A DNA stretch of 64,000 nt from Microbulbifer sp. HZ11 (GCF_000708675.1 NZ_JELR01000001.1:744001-808000); one strand, 5' to 3'; shown: positions 1 through 10,009, counted from the stretch's first letter. The notes: generated by a model from the sequence alone, not told the origin. Numbers and translations: made by a program.

Positions 1-1184
1 AACGACAGCCAGAATCCAGCATTGAGTACCGCCAGTGGCTGCCAGAACAGGATGCCACACAGGGCAAGCGCCAGCCCCAGGTGACCGTCAAACCGGCGCC
101 GCAGAACGACTGCCCCCAGTGCCACCATCGCCATCACGAGTGCCCGCTGGGCAGACAGTGGAGCCCCGCTGATCAGCGTATAGGTCAACGCCGCGAATAA
201 CCCGGCGGCACCGCCCAGGTACACAGGATTGCCCGCCCGCATAGCGCCCAGCACAGCGGCGGTGCGCCCCAGAACGCCTCCAAATAAAAAGAAGCACCCG
301 GCCACCATTCCCACGTGCAGCCCAGAGATCGCAAGCAGGTGCGCAGTACCCGTATTCTGGAGGAGCTTGCGGGTCGCCTCATCAATTCCGCTGCGGTCGC
401 CCAGCAATAATGCACGCATCAGCGGCGCCTGTTTATACGCGAGCTCTTGTAGCTGTGCCCCGCTATCCAGGTGACTGCGCAGATCCTCCCGAATGCGGTT
501 GAGGCCCGCACCGGCTCTGAGAAACAGCGGCTCGTTATCACGATCGCGCACGTAACCCGTGGCAAAAATATCCTGTTCGAGCAGCCAGGCTTCATAGTCG
601 AAGGTATGGGGATTGACGCTACCACGGGGCTGTTTGACCCGCACTCGCATCCGCCAGCGACTGCCGGCCTCAAGACGCTCAGCGTCCGCCGGAGCCATCC
701 GATACCAGCCGAGTTGTAAAATGCGGCCAACAAAGCGGGCATCTTCTCCATCAGTAACACGGGCGCGAAAGCGCGCATCCAGATACCCACCGGTGGCCGC
801 CCGGGGCGCACCGAAAAAGGAAACCGCCGGCGCGGCTTGTGGCAGCGAAACCACTTCCAGTTCCAGGGTGTGGTCGGTACCGTGTAGTGACTCAGGTAGC
901 CTCCGCTCCAGTGCCTGGTGGTTTGCCCACAGTGCCCAGCATGTCCCGAACAAGAATGGCAGGACGACTCTGAAGAGAAGCACAACTCGCCGGTTGACTG
1001 TAACGGGCCTTACGCCGCTCAGCATCAGTAGCAGAGTGACGGCAAGCAGGCCGAGCAGTGCTGCTCCAGCCACGGTCTGAGACCCGGGCAATTCCGGCCA
1101 GTAGGCAACCTGCCCAATGCCCGCTGCACAGGCCCATAGCCCCAACAAAATATTTGGTCGGTCGTCCAACCTGATCCCTGTCAT
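1..1184 (-). CDS. comEC: ComEC/Rec2 DNA-uptake channel, 5' part only
   Basis: N-terminal 394 codons of a ComEC/Rec2 protein, cut by the left window edge, so the C-terminal metallo-beta-lactamase-like domain is not visible. ComEC is the inner-membrane channel that carries single-stranded DNA into the cytoplasm in natural competence. Translation from an ATG at 1184 gives two hydrophobic N-terminal segments, a soluble DUF4131-like region, then the family hallmark LLAISGLHVGMVAG in the competence domain, followed by GAPLSAQRALVMA and LNAGFWLS, all typical of ComEC. The next upstream in-frame ATG candidate is closed by a TGA, which supports this start. Family assignment is firm. Whether the gene is intact cannot be judged here. 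Confidence 0.9.
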   Translation of the reverse strand, partial: MTGIRLDDRPNILLGLWACAAGIGQVAYWPELPGSQTVAGAALLGLLAVTLLLMLSGVRPVTVNRRVVLLFRVVLPFLFGTCWALWANHQALERRLPESLHGTDHTLELEVVSLPQAAPAVSFFGAPRAATGGYLDARFRARVTDGEDARFVGRILQLGWYRMAPADAERLEAGSRWRMRVRVKQPRGSVNPHTFDYEAWLLEQDIFATGYVRDRDNEPLFLRAGAGLNRIREDLRSHLDSGAQLQELAYKQAPLMRALLLGDRSGIDEATRKLLQNTGTAHLLAISGLHVGMVAGCFFLFGGVLGRTAAVLGAMRAGNPVYLGGAAGLFAALTYTLISGAPLSAQRALVMAMVALGAVVLRRRFDGHLGLALALCGILFWQPLAVLNAGFWLS

Positions 1185-1384
1185 CGACCCATGCCCCGTC
1201 CCTGTGGGAACTCCCCCCGCTTTCACTCCGATTTAACTGCCATACCTGTCACGCATAAAGCGCAGTAGTAACAATTTATTCACTTTATTTTCACATTTCA
1301 CATCTTTGTAACATTTCCGCAGCAAACTGCGCGCAACTCAAGAACACACAGCGTTCATTTTTTACAAACATTACGAGAGCCCCC

Positions 1385-2317
1385 ATGAAAAAGACCGCCA
1401 TGTCGCTCGCGCTGGTTGCAGTACTTCCCTCTTTCGCCAACGCGGAAATCTTTGGCTTTTACGGTAAAGCCAACGCTTCCTTTCAGTCCAACGACGAAGG
1501 TGACGGCGCAACGACCGACGTAAAAAGCAATGCCTCTCGCCTCGGTGTAAAAGGCGAGCTGCCCCTAGACAGTGGTATCAAGGGCATCTACAAAATGGAA
1601 TACCAGGTCAACATGGATGGCGAAGGTGACACCTTCACCCAGCGCAATATCTTTGCCGGCCTCGAAGGCGACTTCGGCCAGGTCATCGGCGGTAAATTCG
1701 ATACGCCGTTGAAGATTGCACAGAAGAAAGTAGATCTGTTCAACGACCTGGAAGGCGATATTAAAAGCCTGATCACCAAAAGCGACAACCGCGAATCCAA
1801 CAATCTGCAGTACACCACTCCGTCATTTGGTGGCTTCCAAGTGGCAGCAGCGTACATCAGCAATAAAGAGGCCGAAATCCTCGACGACGAGGGTGCGCTG
1901 ATCGACACCCGCGACAACGGTACTTCCGTTGCATTTGCGTACGATAACAACGGTGTCTACCTGGCCTACGCCTATGACATGGATGTAGAGGCCAATGACT
2001 GGAATGTTGCGCGTATGGTTGCGCAGTACAACTTTGGTAATGTGCAGGTCGGCGGGCTTTACGAAGAGCAGGAAAGAGCAGACAACAGTAAGCAGGACGG
2101 ATGGATGACCTCTGTCGCTTACAAAATCAATAACTGGACCGCGAAAGCACAGTACGGCCAGTCTGATATCGTGAAAACCGATGGCGAAACATTCAGCCTT
2201 GGACTGGACTACAAGCTGTCCAAAGCTGCCAAGGTATTTACCTTCTACACCGATGAAACCGCCGCGGATGATTACGCACGCAGCTACGTTGGCGTAGGTA
2301 CGGAATTCAAGTTCTGA
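1385..2317 (+). CDS. Gram-negative trimeric-type porin
   Basis: 310-residue outer-membrane general diffusion porin. A classic Sec signal peptide (MKKTAMSLALVAVLPSFANA) is followed by the porin opening IFGFYGKANASFQ and by alternating amphipathic beta strands, many acidic turn residues, GGKFDTPL (porin strand 4-5 motif) and a C-terminal aromatic Phe (VGTEFKF) of the type recognised by the BAM complex. Length is slightly short for the 16-stranded family. It is a single-gene unit with a 200 bp upstream region and its own hairpin terminator. Substrate specificity cannot be read from the sequence. Confidence 0.85.
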   Translation: MKKTAMSLALVAVLPSFANAEIFGFYGKANASFQSNDEGDGATTDVKSNASRLGVKGELPLDSGIKGIYKMEYQVNMDGEGDTFTQRNIFAGLEGDFGQVIGGKFDTPLKIAQKKVDLFNDLEGDIKSLITKSDNRESNNLQYTTPSFGGFQVAAAYISNKEAEILDDEGALIDTRDNGTSVAFAYDNNGVYLAYAYDMDVEANDWNVARMVAQYNFGNVQVGGLYEEQERADNSKQDGWMTSVAYKINNWTAKAQYGQSDIVKTDGETFSLGLDYKLSKAAKVFTFYTDETAADDYARSYVGVGTEFKF

Positions 2318-2366
2318 TTTAGAGCGGTAGTCGGTATTTGCCGGAGGCGCCATACCGTTTCCTGCC

Positions 2367-2407
2367 AAAAGGGGCACCACCTCAGGGTCGCGCCCCTTTG
2401 CCGTTTT
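2367..2407 (+). terminator. Rho-independent terminator after porin
   Basis: AAGGGGC (within 2367-2375) pairs with GCCCCTT (2392-2399) around a 16-base loop, and a GCCGTTTTT stretch follows. It lies 50 bases after the porin stop. Confidence 0.6.
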
Positions 2408-2530
2408 TCACGCGAAGAATACTGCGTCAGGCGATACGGATTATCGCCTCGGACCATTTACTCGCTCCGGCACATTCCGCCACCTGTGCTAGGATCGGAG
2501 ATTCTGAAAATAAAAAGGTCTCCTACCATC

Positions 2531-5488
2531 ATGCATCGCACAAAAATCGCACTGATTTTCGCATCCGCACTTCTGGTAGCCTGCAGCAAGGGCACCGATC
2601 CTGAATCCCCGCAGACCTCCGCCACAAGCGAAGCGTCCGCGGAAGTTATGCAACAAGCCAGCTTACCCCCCGGTATTACCCTGATTGAGACCTTCGATGG
2701 TGACGATGCCGAGATCGCCATCCCCTACAGCAAGTACAAACTCGACAACGGCCTCACCGTCGTCCTGCACGAAGACAATTCCGATCCACTGGTGCACGTG
2801 GATGTCACCTACCACGTGGGTTCCAATCGCGAAGATCCGGGCCGTTCCGGCTTTGCCCACTTCTTCGAGCATATGATGTTCCAGGGCTCGGTCAATGTGG
2901 CGGATGAGGAACACTTCCGCATCATCACTGAAGCCGGTGGTAGCATGAATGGCACCACCAACACAGACCGTACCAATTACTACCAGACGGTACCCGCCAA
3001 TCAGTTGGAAACCGTACTGTGGCTGGAATCCGACCGCATGGGGGTATTCCTCGATGCGGTCACCCAGGAAAAATTTGAAGTCCAGCGCGCAACGGTGAAG
3101 AACGAGCGTGGTCAACGGGTGGACAACCGCCCTTACGGCCGCGCCCTGGAAACCATGTATGCCACCACCTACCCGGATGGTCACCCCTACTCCTGGCCGG
3201 TGATCGGGTGGATGGAGGATCTCGATCGCGCCGACCTCAACGACCTGAAACGCTTCTTCCTGCGCTGGTATGGTCCCAATAACGCCGTGCTCACCATCGG
3301 TGGTGACGTGGACAAAGCCAAAACCCTGGAATGGGTGGCCAAGTACTTCGGCCCCATCCCCGCCGGCCCGGAAGTGGAAAACCTGCCGAAACAACCGGCC
3401 AAACTCGATGCGGATCGCTACGTCACCCTGGAAGATAATATCCACCTGCCCGCTCTGGCGATGATGGTACCTACGGTTTACTACGGCCATGAGGACGAGC
3501 CGGCACTGGATGCCGCCGCCGCGATTCTCGGTCAGGGCCAGGACTCCATGCTATATCAGCGCCTGGTACAAACCGGTCGCGCCGTGTCCGCGAGTGTCAG
3601 CCATTCCTGCAAGGAACTGGCCTGTGAGATGTGGTTTATCGTCATCCAGAACCCCGCCTCCGGTGAAACCCTGGCGGAAATGGAACAGGCAGTACGCGAC
3701 ACCCTCACCGAATTTGCCAGTCGTGGCGTGACCGAGGATGACCTGGTGAAATTCAAGGCCGGCTATGAATCCAGTCGCGTATTTGGCCTGCAATCCGTCT
3801 CTGGCAAGGTTTCGACCCTCGCCGCCTTTGAGACTTTTACTGGCAGCCCCAAAGGCATCGACGAAGAGATCAAAGCCTACCTGTCCGTCGCCACCGACGA
3901 CGTCACCCGAGTGTTTGAAGAGTACATCGCCAAGCAGCCTGCCGTGCTACTGAGTGTGGTACCTAACGGCAAACCGGAAATGGCCGCGGCCGAACAGAAT
4001 TACCAGTGGAAGCGCACCATCCCGGAGACCTACGGTGATGACGGAGAAGCCCTCGCCCTGCGCCCCGTAAAAGACACCTTCGATCGCAGTGTACAGCCAA
4101 CTCCCGGGGTAAACCCGCAAGTGGAACTGCCCGAGATTCAGGATGGAAAACTGGAAAATGGTGTTCGCCTGCTGGCGGTAACCAATGACGAGACGCCAAC
4201 CGTTACCGTGCGTGCGGTATTTGATTTTGGTCAACGGGATGAGCCCCGTGGAAAAGCCGGCCTCACCTCGCTGATGACCTCACTGATGAGCGAGGCCACC
4301 ACCGAGCGCAGTGCCGCCGAGTTTACCGAAGCCCTGAAGCGCCTGGGTGCCAGTGTCAGCGTCAATAGTGGTCAATACGAGACCACTGTGACCCTGAATG
4401 TTCTGGCCAAGCATCTGGATACCGCAGTGCCTCTGATGATGGAGCGCATACTCAAGCCGGCATTTAGTGAAGAAGACTTTAACCGCATCAAGCAACAGAC
4501 CATTGAAGGCCTGCAACAAGCCCGCAAAACCCCTCAAGGGCTGGCAACCCGAGCGGTTGGTGCGGTAATGCGCGGTGCCGAACACCCACTCAGTTTCCCG
4601 GATGCCGGCCTGCCGGACACTGTCGAGCAGATTACCCTGAATGATGTCAAGCAGTACTACAAGGCCCACTTTCCCGCCCACCTGAGTGGAGTTACCGTCA
4701 GCACCAGTGTGCCGCACGAGAAGATCATCAAGTCTCTGGAAGGGCTGGCAAAGCTAAAAACCGCACAACCGGTACGCCCGGCCATCGCGTTGCAGAAACC
4801 GGAAATCAACGGTCGCACCGTCTACCTGGTAAACAAAGAAGGCGCGGCACAGTCCAGCCTGCGCGTTGCCCAGCATGGCCTGCCCTACGATGCCCTGGGT
4901 GATTACTACCTGGCCTACCTCGGCAACTTCCCGCTGGGTGGCAACTTCAACAGCCGCATTAACCTCAACCTGCGCGAAGACAAAGGCTACACCTACGGCG
5001 CCCGCTCGTACCTGATTGGAGAGCCGCAGGAAGGCCAATACATGATGAGCTCAGAGGTGAAGAAGGAAACAACCGCAGATGCCCTGCACGAAGTAATCAA
5101 AGAGTTTGCAAAGTATGACAGCGAAGGCATGACCGAAAGCGAGTTCAATTATCTCCGTTCCGCCATCGGCCAACAGGAAGCACGCAAGTACGAAACCCCG
5201 GGCGACAAGCTCAGCCTGCTGAACAACATCCTGCGCTACGACCTGCCACTGGACTACCGCTCTCAGCAAGGCGCCATGCTCAAAGAGACCGACCGCAAAA
5301 CCCTGAACAAGGTCATTACTGACATGCTCGAACCTGAGAATATGGCGATTGTGGTGGTTGGCGATGCGGCCAATATTCGCGAAAGCATCGCGGAATTGGG
5401 CATGCCGATTGTTGAGCTGGATGAGGATGGATACGTAAAGAAAAATGATCAGGCTGAGCAATCGGAAGATGCGGCGAGCCTGAACTGA
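2531..5488 (+). CDS. M16 family (pitrilysin-like) zinc metalloprotease, lipoprotein
   Basis: 985-residue two-half M16 protease. I start at the ATG at 2531 rather than the upstream in-frame ATG at 2486, because 2531 gives a clean lipoprotein signal (MHRTKIALIFASALLVAC, lipobox LVAC, Cys18). The protein is therefore probably membrane-anchored and periplasmic. The inverted zinc motif HxxEH is present as H110-F-F-E113-H114, followed by the usual downstream Glu region (TVKNERGQ). The first M16 half spans roughly residues 65-480. A second, catalytically inactive M16 half follows (about 525-960, with KGYTYGARS near its end). The family degrades peptides or processes proteins, but the substrate is unknown. 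It converges on the YcaO gene. Confidence 0.92.
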   Translation: MHRTKIALIFASALLVACSKGTDPESPQTSATSEASAEVMQQASLPPGITLIETFDGDDAEIAIPYSKYKLDNGLTVVLHEDNSDPLVHVDVTYHVGSNREDPGRSGFAHFFEHMMFQGSVNVADEEHFRIITEAGGSMNGTTNTDRTNYYQTVPANQLETVLWLESDRMGVFLDAVTQEKFEVQRATVKNERGQRVDNRPYGRALETMYATTYPDGHPYSWPVIGWMEDLDRADLNDLKRFFLRWYGPNNAVLTIGGDVDKAKTLEWVAKYFGPIPAGPEVENLPKQPAKLDADRYVTLEDNIHLPALAMMVPTVYYGHEDEPALDAAAAILGQGQDSMLYQRLVQTGRAVSASVSHSCKELACEMWFIVIQNPASGETLAEMEQAVRDTLTEFASRGVTEDDLVKFKAGYESSRVFGLQSVSGKVSTLAAFETFTGSPKGIDEEIKAYLSVATDDVTRVFEEYIAKQPAVLLSVVPNGKPEMAAAEQNYQWKRTIPETYGDDGEALALRPVKDTFDRSVQPTPGVNPQVELPEIQDGKLENGVRLLAVTNDETPTVTVRAVFDFGQRDEPRGKAGLTSLMTSLMSEATTERSAAEFTEALKRLGASVSVNSGQYETTVTLNVLAKHLDTAVPLMMERILKPAFSEEDFNRIKQQTIEGLQQARKTPQGLATRAVGAVMRGAEHPLSFPDAGLPDTVEQITLNDVKQYYKAHFPAHLSGVTVSTSVPHEKIIKSLEGLAKLKTAQPVRPAIALQKPEINGRTVYLVNKEGAAQSSLRVAQHGLPYDALGDYYLAYLGNFPLGGNFNSRINLNLREDKGYTYGARSYLIGEPQEGQYMMSSEVKKETTADALHEVIKEFAKYDSEGMTESEFNYLRSAIGQQEARKYETPGDKLSLLNNILRYDLPLDYRSQQGAMLKETDRKTLNKVITDMLEPENMAIVVVGDAANIRESIAELGMPIVELDEDGYVKKNDQAEQSEDAASLN

Positions 5489-5534
5489 TCGTATTGGCTC
5501 ACACCGACTTAACTAATATCTCCAAAATACCTAG

Positions 5535-5554
5535 ACCCCCGCCTTCGCGGGGGT
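5535..5554. terminator. Hairpin between convergent M16 and YcaO genes
   Basis: ACCCCCG and CGGGGGT pair across a CCTTCG-type loop. It lies between two convergent stops and could end transcription from either side, although there is no long T tract. Confidence 0.45.
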
Positions 5555-5579
5555 AACGGGGGAGAGAAATAGTACCTCC

Positions 5580-5608
5580 CGTCATTCCGGCGAAGGCCGG
5601 AATCCAGC
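5580..5608. repeat. REP-like palindrome
   Basis: GTCATTCCGGCGAAGGCCGGAATCCAG is an imperfect palindrome (ATTCCGGC/GCCGGAAT). It is the same sequence type as the repeats in the prp operon gaps at 56.6, 59.4-59.6 and 60.8-61.1 kb, so it belongs to a dispersed family. Confidence 0.7.
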
Positions 5609-5631
5609 CCCACCGGTTCCGCCCCCAGCAC

Positions 5632-7845
5632 TCACCCCTGGAACCTAGCCGCCCGCGCCGCATGCAGCTTTTTATAGCTCTCAATCAAGCGCAGATGCTT
5701 GTCCAATCCTTCCAGCTGCATATTCGTCGGCGTCAGACCATAAAAACGCAGGCTGCCATCGACTGAGCCCACCACCGCATCCATGGTGGCCTCACCAAAC
5801 ATCCGGTTCAGGTTATAGCGATAATCTTCCAACGCCAGATCCTCATCCAGCGCAATCTCCAGCACCACTTGCACCGCACGATAGAACAACCCGCGTTCAA
5901 CGGTATTGTCGTTGTACTGCAGGAAGGTCTCCACCAGCTCCAGCGCTTCTTCATGACGCTGCAGGGCGAGGTAAATGAGCAGCTTCAGCTCCAGAACGGT
6001 GAGCTGACCCCAGACGGTGTTCTCATCAAATTCCACACCAATCAGCGTAATGATGGTCTCGTAGTTGTCGATCTGGCTCTCTTCCAGTCGTTCAACCAGT
6101 TCCTCCAGCGCGTCATCTTCCAACCGGTGCAGGTTGAGAATGTCTTCGCGGTAGTCCAGTGCCTTGTTGGTGTTATCCCAGATCAGGTCTTCTACCGGAT
6201 AAACCTCGGAATAGCCGGGTACCAGAATACGACAGGCCGATGCACCCAGGTCATCGTAGGTGGCCATATAGACCTCCTTGCCCATGTCTTCCAGGATTGC
6301 GAACAGGCGTTCCGCCTCGGCCTGGTTGGTATCTCCGTGATCGCCGGACTTGGTTTTCGGAGTAAAGTCCCACTCAACAAATGCATAATCGGATTTGGCG
6401 CTGAAGAAACGCCAGGAAACCACACCGGTGGAATCGATAAAATGCTCGACAAAGTTGTGCGGCTCGGTCACCGCCAGGCTATTGAAGGTCGGCGGTGGTA
6501 CGTCGTTCAGACCTTCAAAGCTGCGGCCCTGCATCAGTTCGGTCAGACTGCGCTCCAGTGCCACATGCAGGCTCGGGTGCGCACCGAAGGACGCAAACAC
6601 GCCGCCAGTGCGCGGATTCATCAGGGTCACGCACATCACCGGGAACTTGCCGCCGAGAGAGGCGTCCTTTACCAAAATCGGGAAGCCCTGCTTTTCCAGC
6701 TCTTCAATACCTTCGAGAATATCCGGGTACTTTTGCAGAATCTCTTTAGGTACATCCGGCAGCGCAATTTCCTGCTCCAGAATTTCCTTTTTCACCGCCC
6801 GCTCGAAGATTTCTGACAGGCACTGTACCTGGGCTTCCGCCAGAGTATTACCGGCACTCATACCATTACTAAGAAACAGGTTTTCGATCAGGTTGGACGG
6901 GAAATACACCGACTCGCCGTCTGACTTGCGCACAAACGGCAGGGAACAGATACCGCGGTCGGCACGACCAGAATTGGTATCAACCAGGTTAGAACCGCCC
7001 AGCTCCCCTTCCGGATCGTAAATCGCCCGGGTGTAGTCATCGAGAATGCCCGCAGGCAAGGCGTCGTCGTCTTCCAGTGCAAACCACTTTTCATTCGGGT
7101 AGTGCACGAACTCGGCATCGGCGAGTTCCTCGCCAAAGAACTGATCGTTGTAAAAGAAATTGCAGCTCAATCGCTCAATAAATTCGCCCAGCGCAGAACA
7201 CAGAGCGCTCTCTTTTGTCGCTCCTTTACCATTGGTAAAACACATGGGCGAGGCTGCGTCGCGGATATGCAGAGACCAGACGTGGGGCACGATATTACGC
7301 CAGGAAGCAATCTCGATCTTCATACCCAGGTCGGCAAGAATTTTCGTCATATTGGCAATGGTCTGCTCCAGCGGTAGATCTTTGCCTTCGATAAAGGTCT
7401 GATGCTCCGCGTCCGGCTCCACCATGAGCAGCGCCTGGGCGTCCTCCGCCAGATTCTCCACCGTCTCAATCTGAAAGTCCGGACCGGTCTGGATCACCTT
7501 TTTCACGGTACAACGGTCGATGGAGCGCAGGATGCCCTGTCGGTCCCTCTCGGAGATATCCTCCGGCAATTCCACCTGGATTTTGAAGATCTGGTTGTAG
7601 CGGTCATCCGGGTCCACGATATTGTTCTGGGAAAGGCGGATGTTGTCGGTAGGAATATCCCGTGCCAGGCAGTACACCCGGACAAAATAGGCCGCACACA
7701 GGGCCGATGAAGCCAGGAAATAATCGAACGGGCTGGGGGCGGAACCGTCTCCCTTGTACCGGATCGGCTGATCCGTGATGACCGTGAAGTCATCGAATTT
7801 GGCTTCAAGTCGCAGGTTATCAAGGAAGTTGACGCTGATTTCCAT
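5632..7845 (-). CDS. ycaO: OsmC domain / YcaO domain protein
   Basis: 737-residue protein from the ATG at 7845 (MEISVNFLDNLRLEAKF). An in-frame extension to 7959 has no family resemblance. Residues 1-150 form an OsmC-like domain (YKGDGSAPSPFDYFLASSALC). The YcaO domain follows (about 190-560), with the ATP-binding-rich stretches GKGATKESALCSALGEFIER and SNGMSAGNTLAEAQVQCLSE, and a C-terminal TPR-like helical region. E. coli YcaO lacks the OsmC part. YcaO proteins activate backbone amides with ATP, and this stand-alone type is linked genetically to RimO-dependent ribosomal protein S12 methylthiolation. No azole-peptide biosynthesis neighbours are present, so a housekeeping role is likelier than RiPP synthesis. 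Confidence 0.85.
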   Translation of the reverse strand: MEISVNFLDNLRLEAKFDDFTVITDQPIRYKGDGSAPSPFDYFLASSALCAAYFVRVYCLARDIPTDNIRLSQNNIVDPDDRYNQIFKIQVELPEDISERDRQGILRSIDRCTVKKVIQTGPDFQIETVENLAEDAQALLMVEPDAEHQTFIEGKDLPLEQTIANMTKILADLGMKIEIASWRNIVPHVWSLHIRDAASPMCFTNGKGATKESALCSALGEFIERLSCNFFYNDQFFGEELADAEFVHYPNEKWFALEDDDALPAGILDDYTRAIYDPEGELGGSNLVDTNSGRADRGICSLPFVRKSDGESVYFPSNLIENLFLSNGMSAGNTLAEAQVQCLSEIFERAVKKEILEQEIALPDVPKEILQKYPDILEGIEELEKQGFPILVKDASLGGKFPVMCVTLMNPRTGGVFASFGAHPSLHVALERSLTELMQGRSFEGLNDVPPPTFNSLAVTEPHNFVEHFIDSTGVVSWRFFSAKSDYAFVEWDFTPKTKSGDHGDTNQAEAERLFAILEDMGKEVYMATYDDLGASACRILVPGYSEVYPVEDLIWDNTNKALDYREDILNLHRLEDDALEELVERLEESQIDNYETIITLIGVEFDENTVWGQLTVLELKLLIYLALQRHEEALELVETFLQYNDNTVERGLFYRAVQVVLEIALDEDLALEDYRYNLNRMFGEATMDAVVGSVDGSLRFYGLTPTNMQLEGLDKHLRLIESYKKLHAARAARFQG

Positions 7846-7965
7846 GGAAACTACCGGTTTGGGGCTGAATGGGGACAATAAATGGCCAAGCGAAGCCGCG
7901 GCATTATCCCGATTTTTCCCCGCTTCGTCTTGCCAGAATATTAAGGGACCTCTGACCAAATCCGT

Positions 7966-8001
7966 GATACCTCAGGTATTGCGGACTTGATCCGAGGTAT
8001 C
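7966..8001. promoter_or_regulatory. Inverted repeat between ycaO and the small exported protein
   Basis: GATACCTC (7966-7973) and GAGGTATC (7994-8001) are perfect 8-base arms with a 20-base spacer, in the divergent intergenic region. It could be an operator or a structured 5' leader. Nothing else in the sequence decides between these. Confidence 0.35.
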
Positions 8002-8103
8002 TTAGAACCGGCCGGCCTTCTCGCAACTGTGATCCACCGCAAAGCACCGCCAGGCGCCGCATCTATACTCGCCACCTTATTCATCTCCACCTAAGAGGTA
8101 CCC

Positions 8104-8544
8104 ATGAAGCTCTTTAAGCACCTGAACAAGATCGTCCTCCCTCTTCTGATTACTGCCATCAGCGCCCCGAGTTTCGCCGCCAACAAGACAGGGGTTGGCC
8201 TCGGTGTCGCCCACGACCTGGGGCTGGGCGTGACCGCACAGTTGCGAGGAACTTCGATCTTTTTCAACAGCGACGCCATCGCCGTTGATATGCGCTTGCA
8301 GAACTTCAGCAACAATCTGGGCACCATGCATGCTTACATCGATGCGGGCGGCTTTTATCGGGACGGTGACGGGAATGGCGACTACTACCAGACCGGTATC
8401 CGCCTGCCGGTAGGCCTGAGCTTTGGTATCGCACCGAGCCTCGAGGCCTACATTCAGGCAGTACCGCACTACGGATTTAGCGATGTGGACTACTACGAAG
8501 GCTTCGACGTGGATGGCGCGCTGGGCATTCGTTTGCGCTTTTGA
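8104..8544 (+). CDS. Small exported beta-rich protein, unknown function
   Basis: 146 residues with a Sec signal peptide ending near PSFA-AN (residue 25). The mature part is Gly-rich with short alternating strands (GVGLGVAHDLGLGVTAQL) and ends in an aromatic-terminated strand (GALGIRLRF), as in small outer-membrane barrels. A D-x-D-G-N-G-D segment (residues 89-96) could bind calcium. The start is preceded by AAGAGG at about 8 bases. I recognise no named family. A small outer-membrane or periplasmic protein is an inference from composition. Confidence 0.6.
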   Translation: MKLFKHLNKIVLPLLITAISAPSFAANKTGVGLGVAHDLGLGVTAQLRGTSIFFNSDAIAVDMRLQNFSNNLGTMHAYIDAGGFYRDGDGNGDYYQTGIRLPVGLSFGIAPSLEAYIQAVPHYGFSDVDYYEGFDVDGALGIRLRF

Positions 8545-8554
8545 TGGGATAGCT

Positions 8555-8585
8555 CCCCATTGCCACGAACCAGTGTGCAATGGGG
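8555..8585. terminator. Bidirectional hairpin between small exported protein and dbpA
   Basis: CCCCATTG (8555-8562) pairs perfectly with CAATGGGG (8578-8585) between two convergent stops. T tracts are weak. Confidence 0.5.
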
Positions 8586-8605
8586 TGCTCCGAACGTGAA
8601 AATGA

Positions 8606-10009
8606 TCAAACACCGACGATACGTGCGCGGAACTTTCGGCCTTTGATTTTTCCGGCAGAGAGCTTGCTCAGTGCTTTCTTGGCCACGGGCCGCTCTACCG
8701 CCACAAAGGTAGAAAAATCGAACAGCTGAATCTTTCCGATCTGAGTGCCATCGATACCACCATCGCCGGTCAGGGCACCCACAACATCACCGGCACGCAC
8801 CTTCTGTTTTTTGCCACCGTCAATCTGCAGCGTGGACATCACCGGACGTGTCGGCGCAAATCCCCGTGACAGCTCGGGCACTTCCAGCAGAGTAATTTTC
8901 TGCTGCATCAGCTCTTCCAGCCGTTCCAGCTTGTAAATTTCCTTTTTACTTACCATTGAGAGCGCCACGCCCTTCTGCCCTGCCCGTCCTGTACGACCAA
9001 CGCGGTGCACATGCACCTCTGGATCACGGGATAGATGGTAATTCACTACCACCGGCAACTCTTCGATATCCAGCCCGCGCGCTGCCACATCCGTTGCCAC
9101 CAGAACCGAGGCACTACCGTTGGCAAACAGCGCCAGGGTGCGGTCGCGGTCCTTCTGCTCCATATCTCCGTGCAGAGCCAGCGCGGCAAAGCCTGCGCGC
9201 TTGAGCGCTTGCGCGGCTTCTTCGGTTTCCTTTTTGGTATTGCAGAACACCAGCGCTGACGAGGCATCGTAACTGGCCAGTAGCTGGTACAGCGCCCCAG
9301 GGCGCGCTTCATTGTTTTCCACCCGGTAGTAGTTCTGCTCAATGGTGCTCTTGGTGTGCGCCGCGGCCACTTCCACCTTGACCGGGTCCCACAGCACGCG
9401 GGTTGCAAGTGCATCAATGGTTTTCGGGTAGGTAGCGGAAAACAGCAGTGTCTGACGCTCCTTCGGCAGCTCTGCCAGAATCTGATCCAGCACCGCCTGG
9501 AATCCCATATCCAGCATGCGGTCGGCTTCATCCAGCACCAGCGTATCCACATGGCTCAGATCGAGATTGCCCTTGCGCAGGTGGTCCTCAATTCGCCCCG
9601 GGGTACCGACCACGATATGAGCCCCGTGTTTGAGGGAACCGATCTGAGGCCCGAACGGCATACCACCGCACAGAGTCAGGATCTTGATGTTGTGGATGGC
9701 CCGCGCCAGCTTGCGCAGCTCCCGCGCCACCTGATCGGCCAGCTCCCGGGTCGGACACAGCACCAGAGACTGGACCCGAAACTGCTCGACCTTCAGCTTG
9801 TGCAATAACCCGAGACCAAACGCCACCGTCTTGCCGGAGCCTGTTTTGGCCTGCCCTATCACATCCTTCCCCGCAACAATCGCCGGCAGCGCCGCCGCCT
9901 GAATCTCGGTCAGTCGCTCGTAGCCCAAATCCTTCAGGTTCTTCAATAAGGGGTTTTGTAAAGGAAGAGACTGGAAATCGCGGGGGTGGTCAGCGTTGGC
10001 AATGGTCAC
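8606..10009 (-). CDS. dbpA: ATP-dependent RNA helicase DbpA
   Basis: 467-residue DEAD-box helicase. It has all core motifs: AKTGSGKT (Walker A), PTRELADQVARE, TPGRIEDHL, DEAD (VLDEADRMLDMG), SAT, and motif VI HRVGRTGRAG. The C-terminal 75 residues (RAGDVVGALTGDGGIDGTQIGKIQLFDF) are the DbpA RNA-binding domain that recognises hairpin 92 of 23S rRNA, which separates DbpA from RhlE/SrmB. Its role is late assembly of the 50S subunit. It is a single gene, divergent from the FAD monooxygenase at 10213. Confidence 0.95.
   Translation of the reverse strand: MTIANADHPRDFQSLPLQNPLLKNLKDLGYERLTEIQAAALPAIVAGKDVIGQAKTGSGKTVAFGLGLLHKLKVEQFRVQSLVLCPTRELADQVARELRKLARAIHNIKILTLCGGMPFGPQIGSLKHGAHIVVGTPGRIEDHLRKGNLDLSHVDTLVLDEADRMLDMGFQAVLDQILAELPKERQTLLFSATYPKTIDALATRVLWDPVKVEVAAAHTKSTIEQNYYRVENNEARPGALYQLLASYDASSALVFCNTKKETEEAAQALKRAGFAALALHGDMEQKDRDRTLALFANGSASVLVATDVAARGLDIEELPVVVNYHLSRDPEVHVHRVGRTGRAGQKGVALSMVSKKEIYKLERLEELMQQKITLLEVPELSRGFAPTRPVMSTLQIDGGKKQKVRAGDVVGALTGDGGIDGTQIGKIQLFDFSTFVAVERPVAKKALSKLSAGKIKGRKFRARIVGV

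Noticed and set aside
5869..6816. 315-codon plus-strand frame
   Set aside because: Antisense to the OsmC-YcaO gene, no domain resemblance.
5632..7845. YcaO as azole-forming RiPP enzyme
   Set aside because: No precursor peptide, dehydrogenase or E1-like partner nearby; the OsmC fusion is the stand-alone type.
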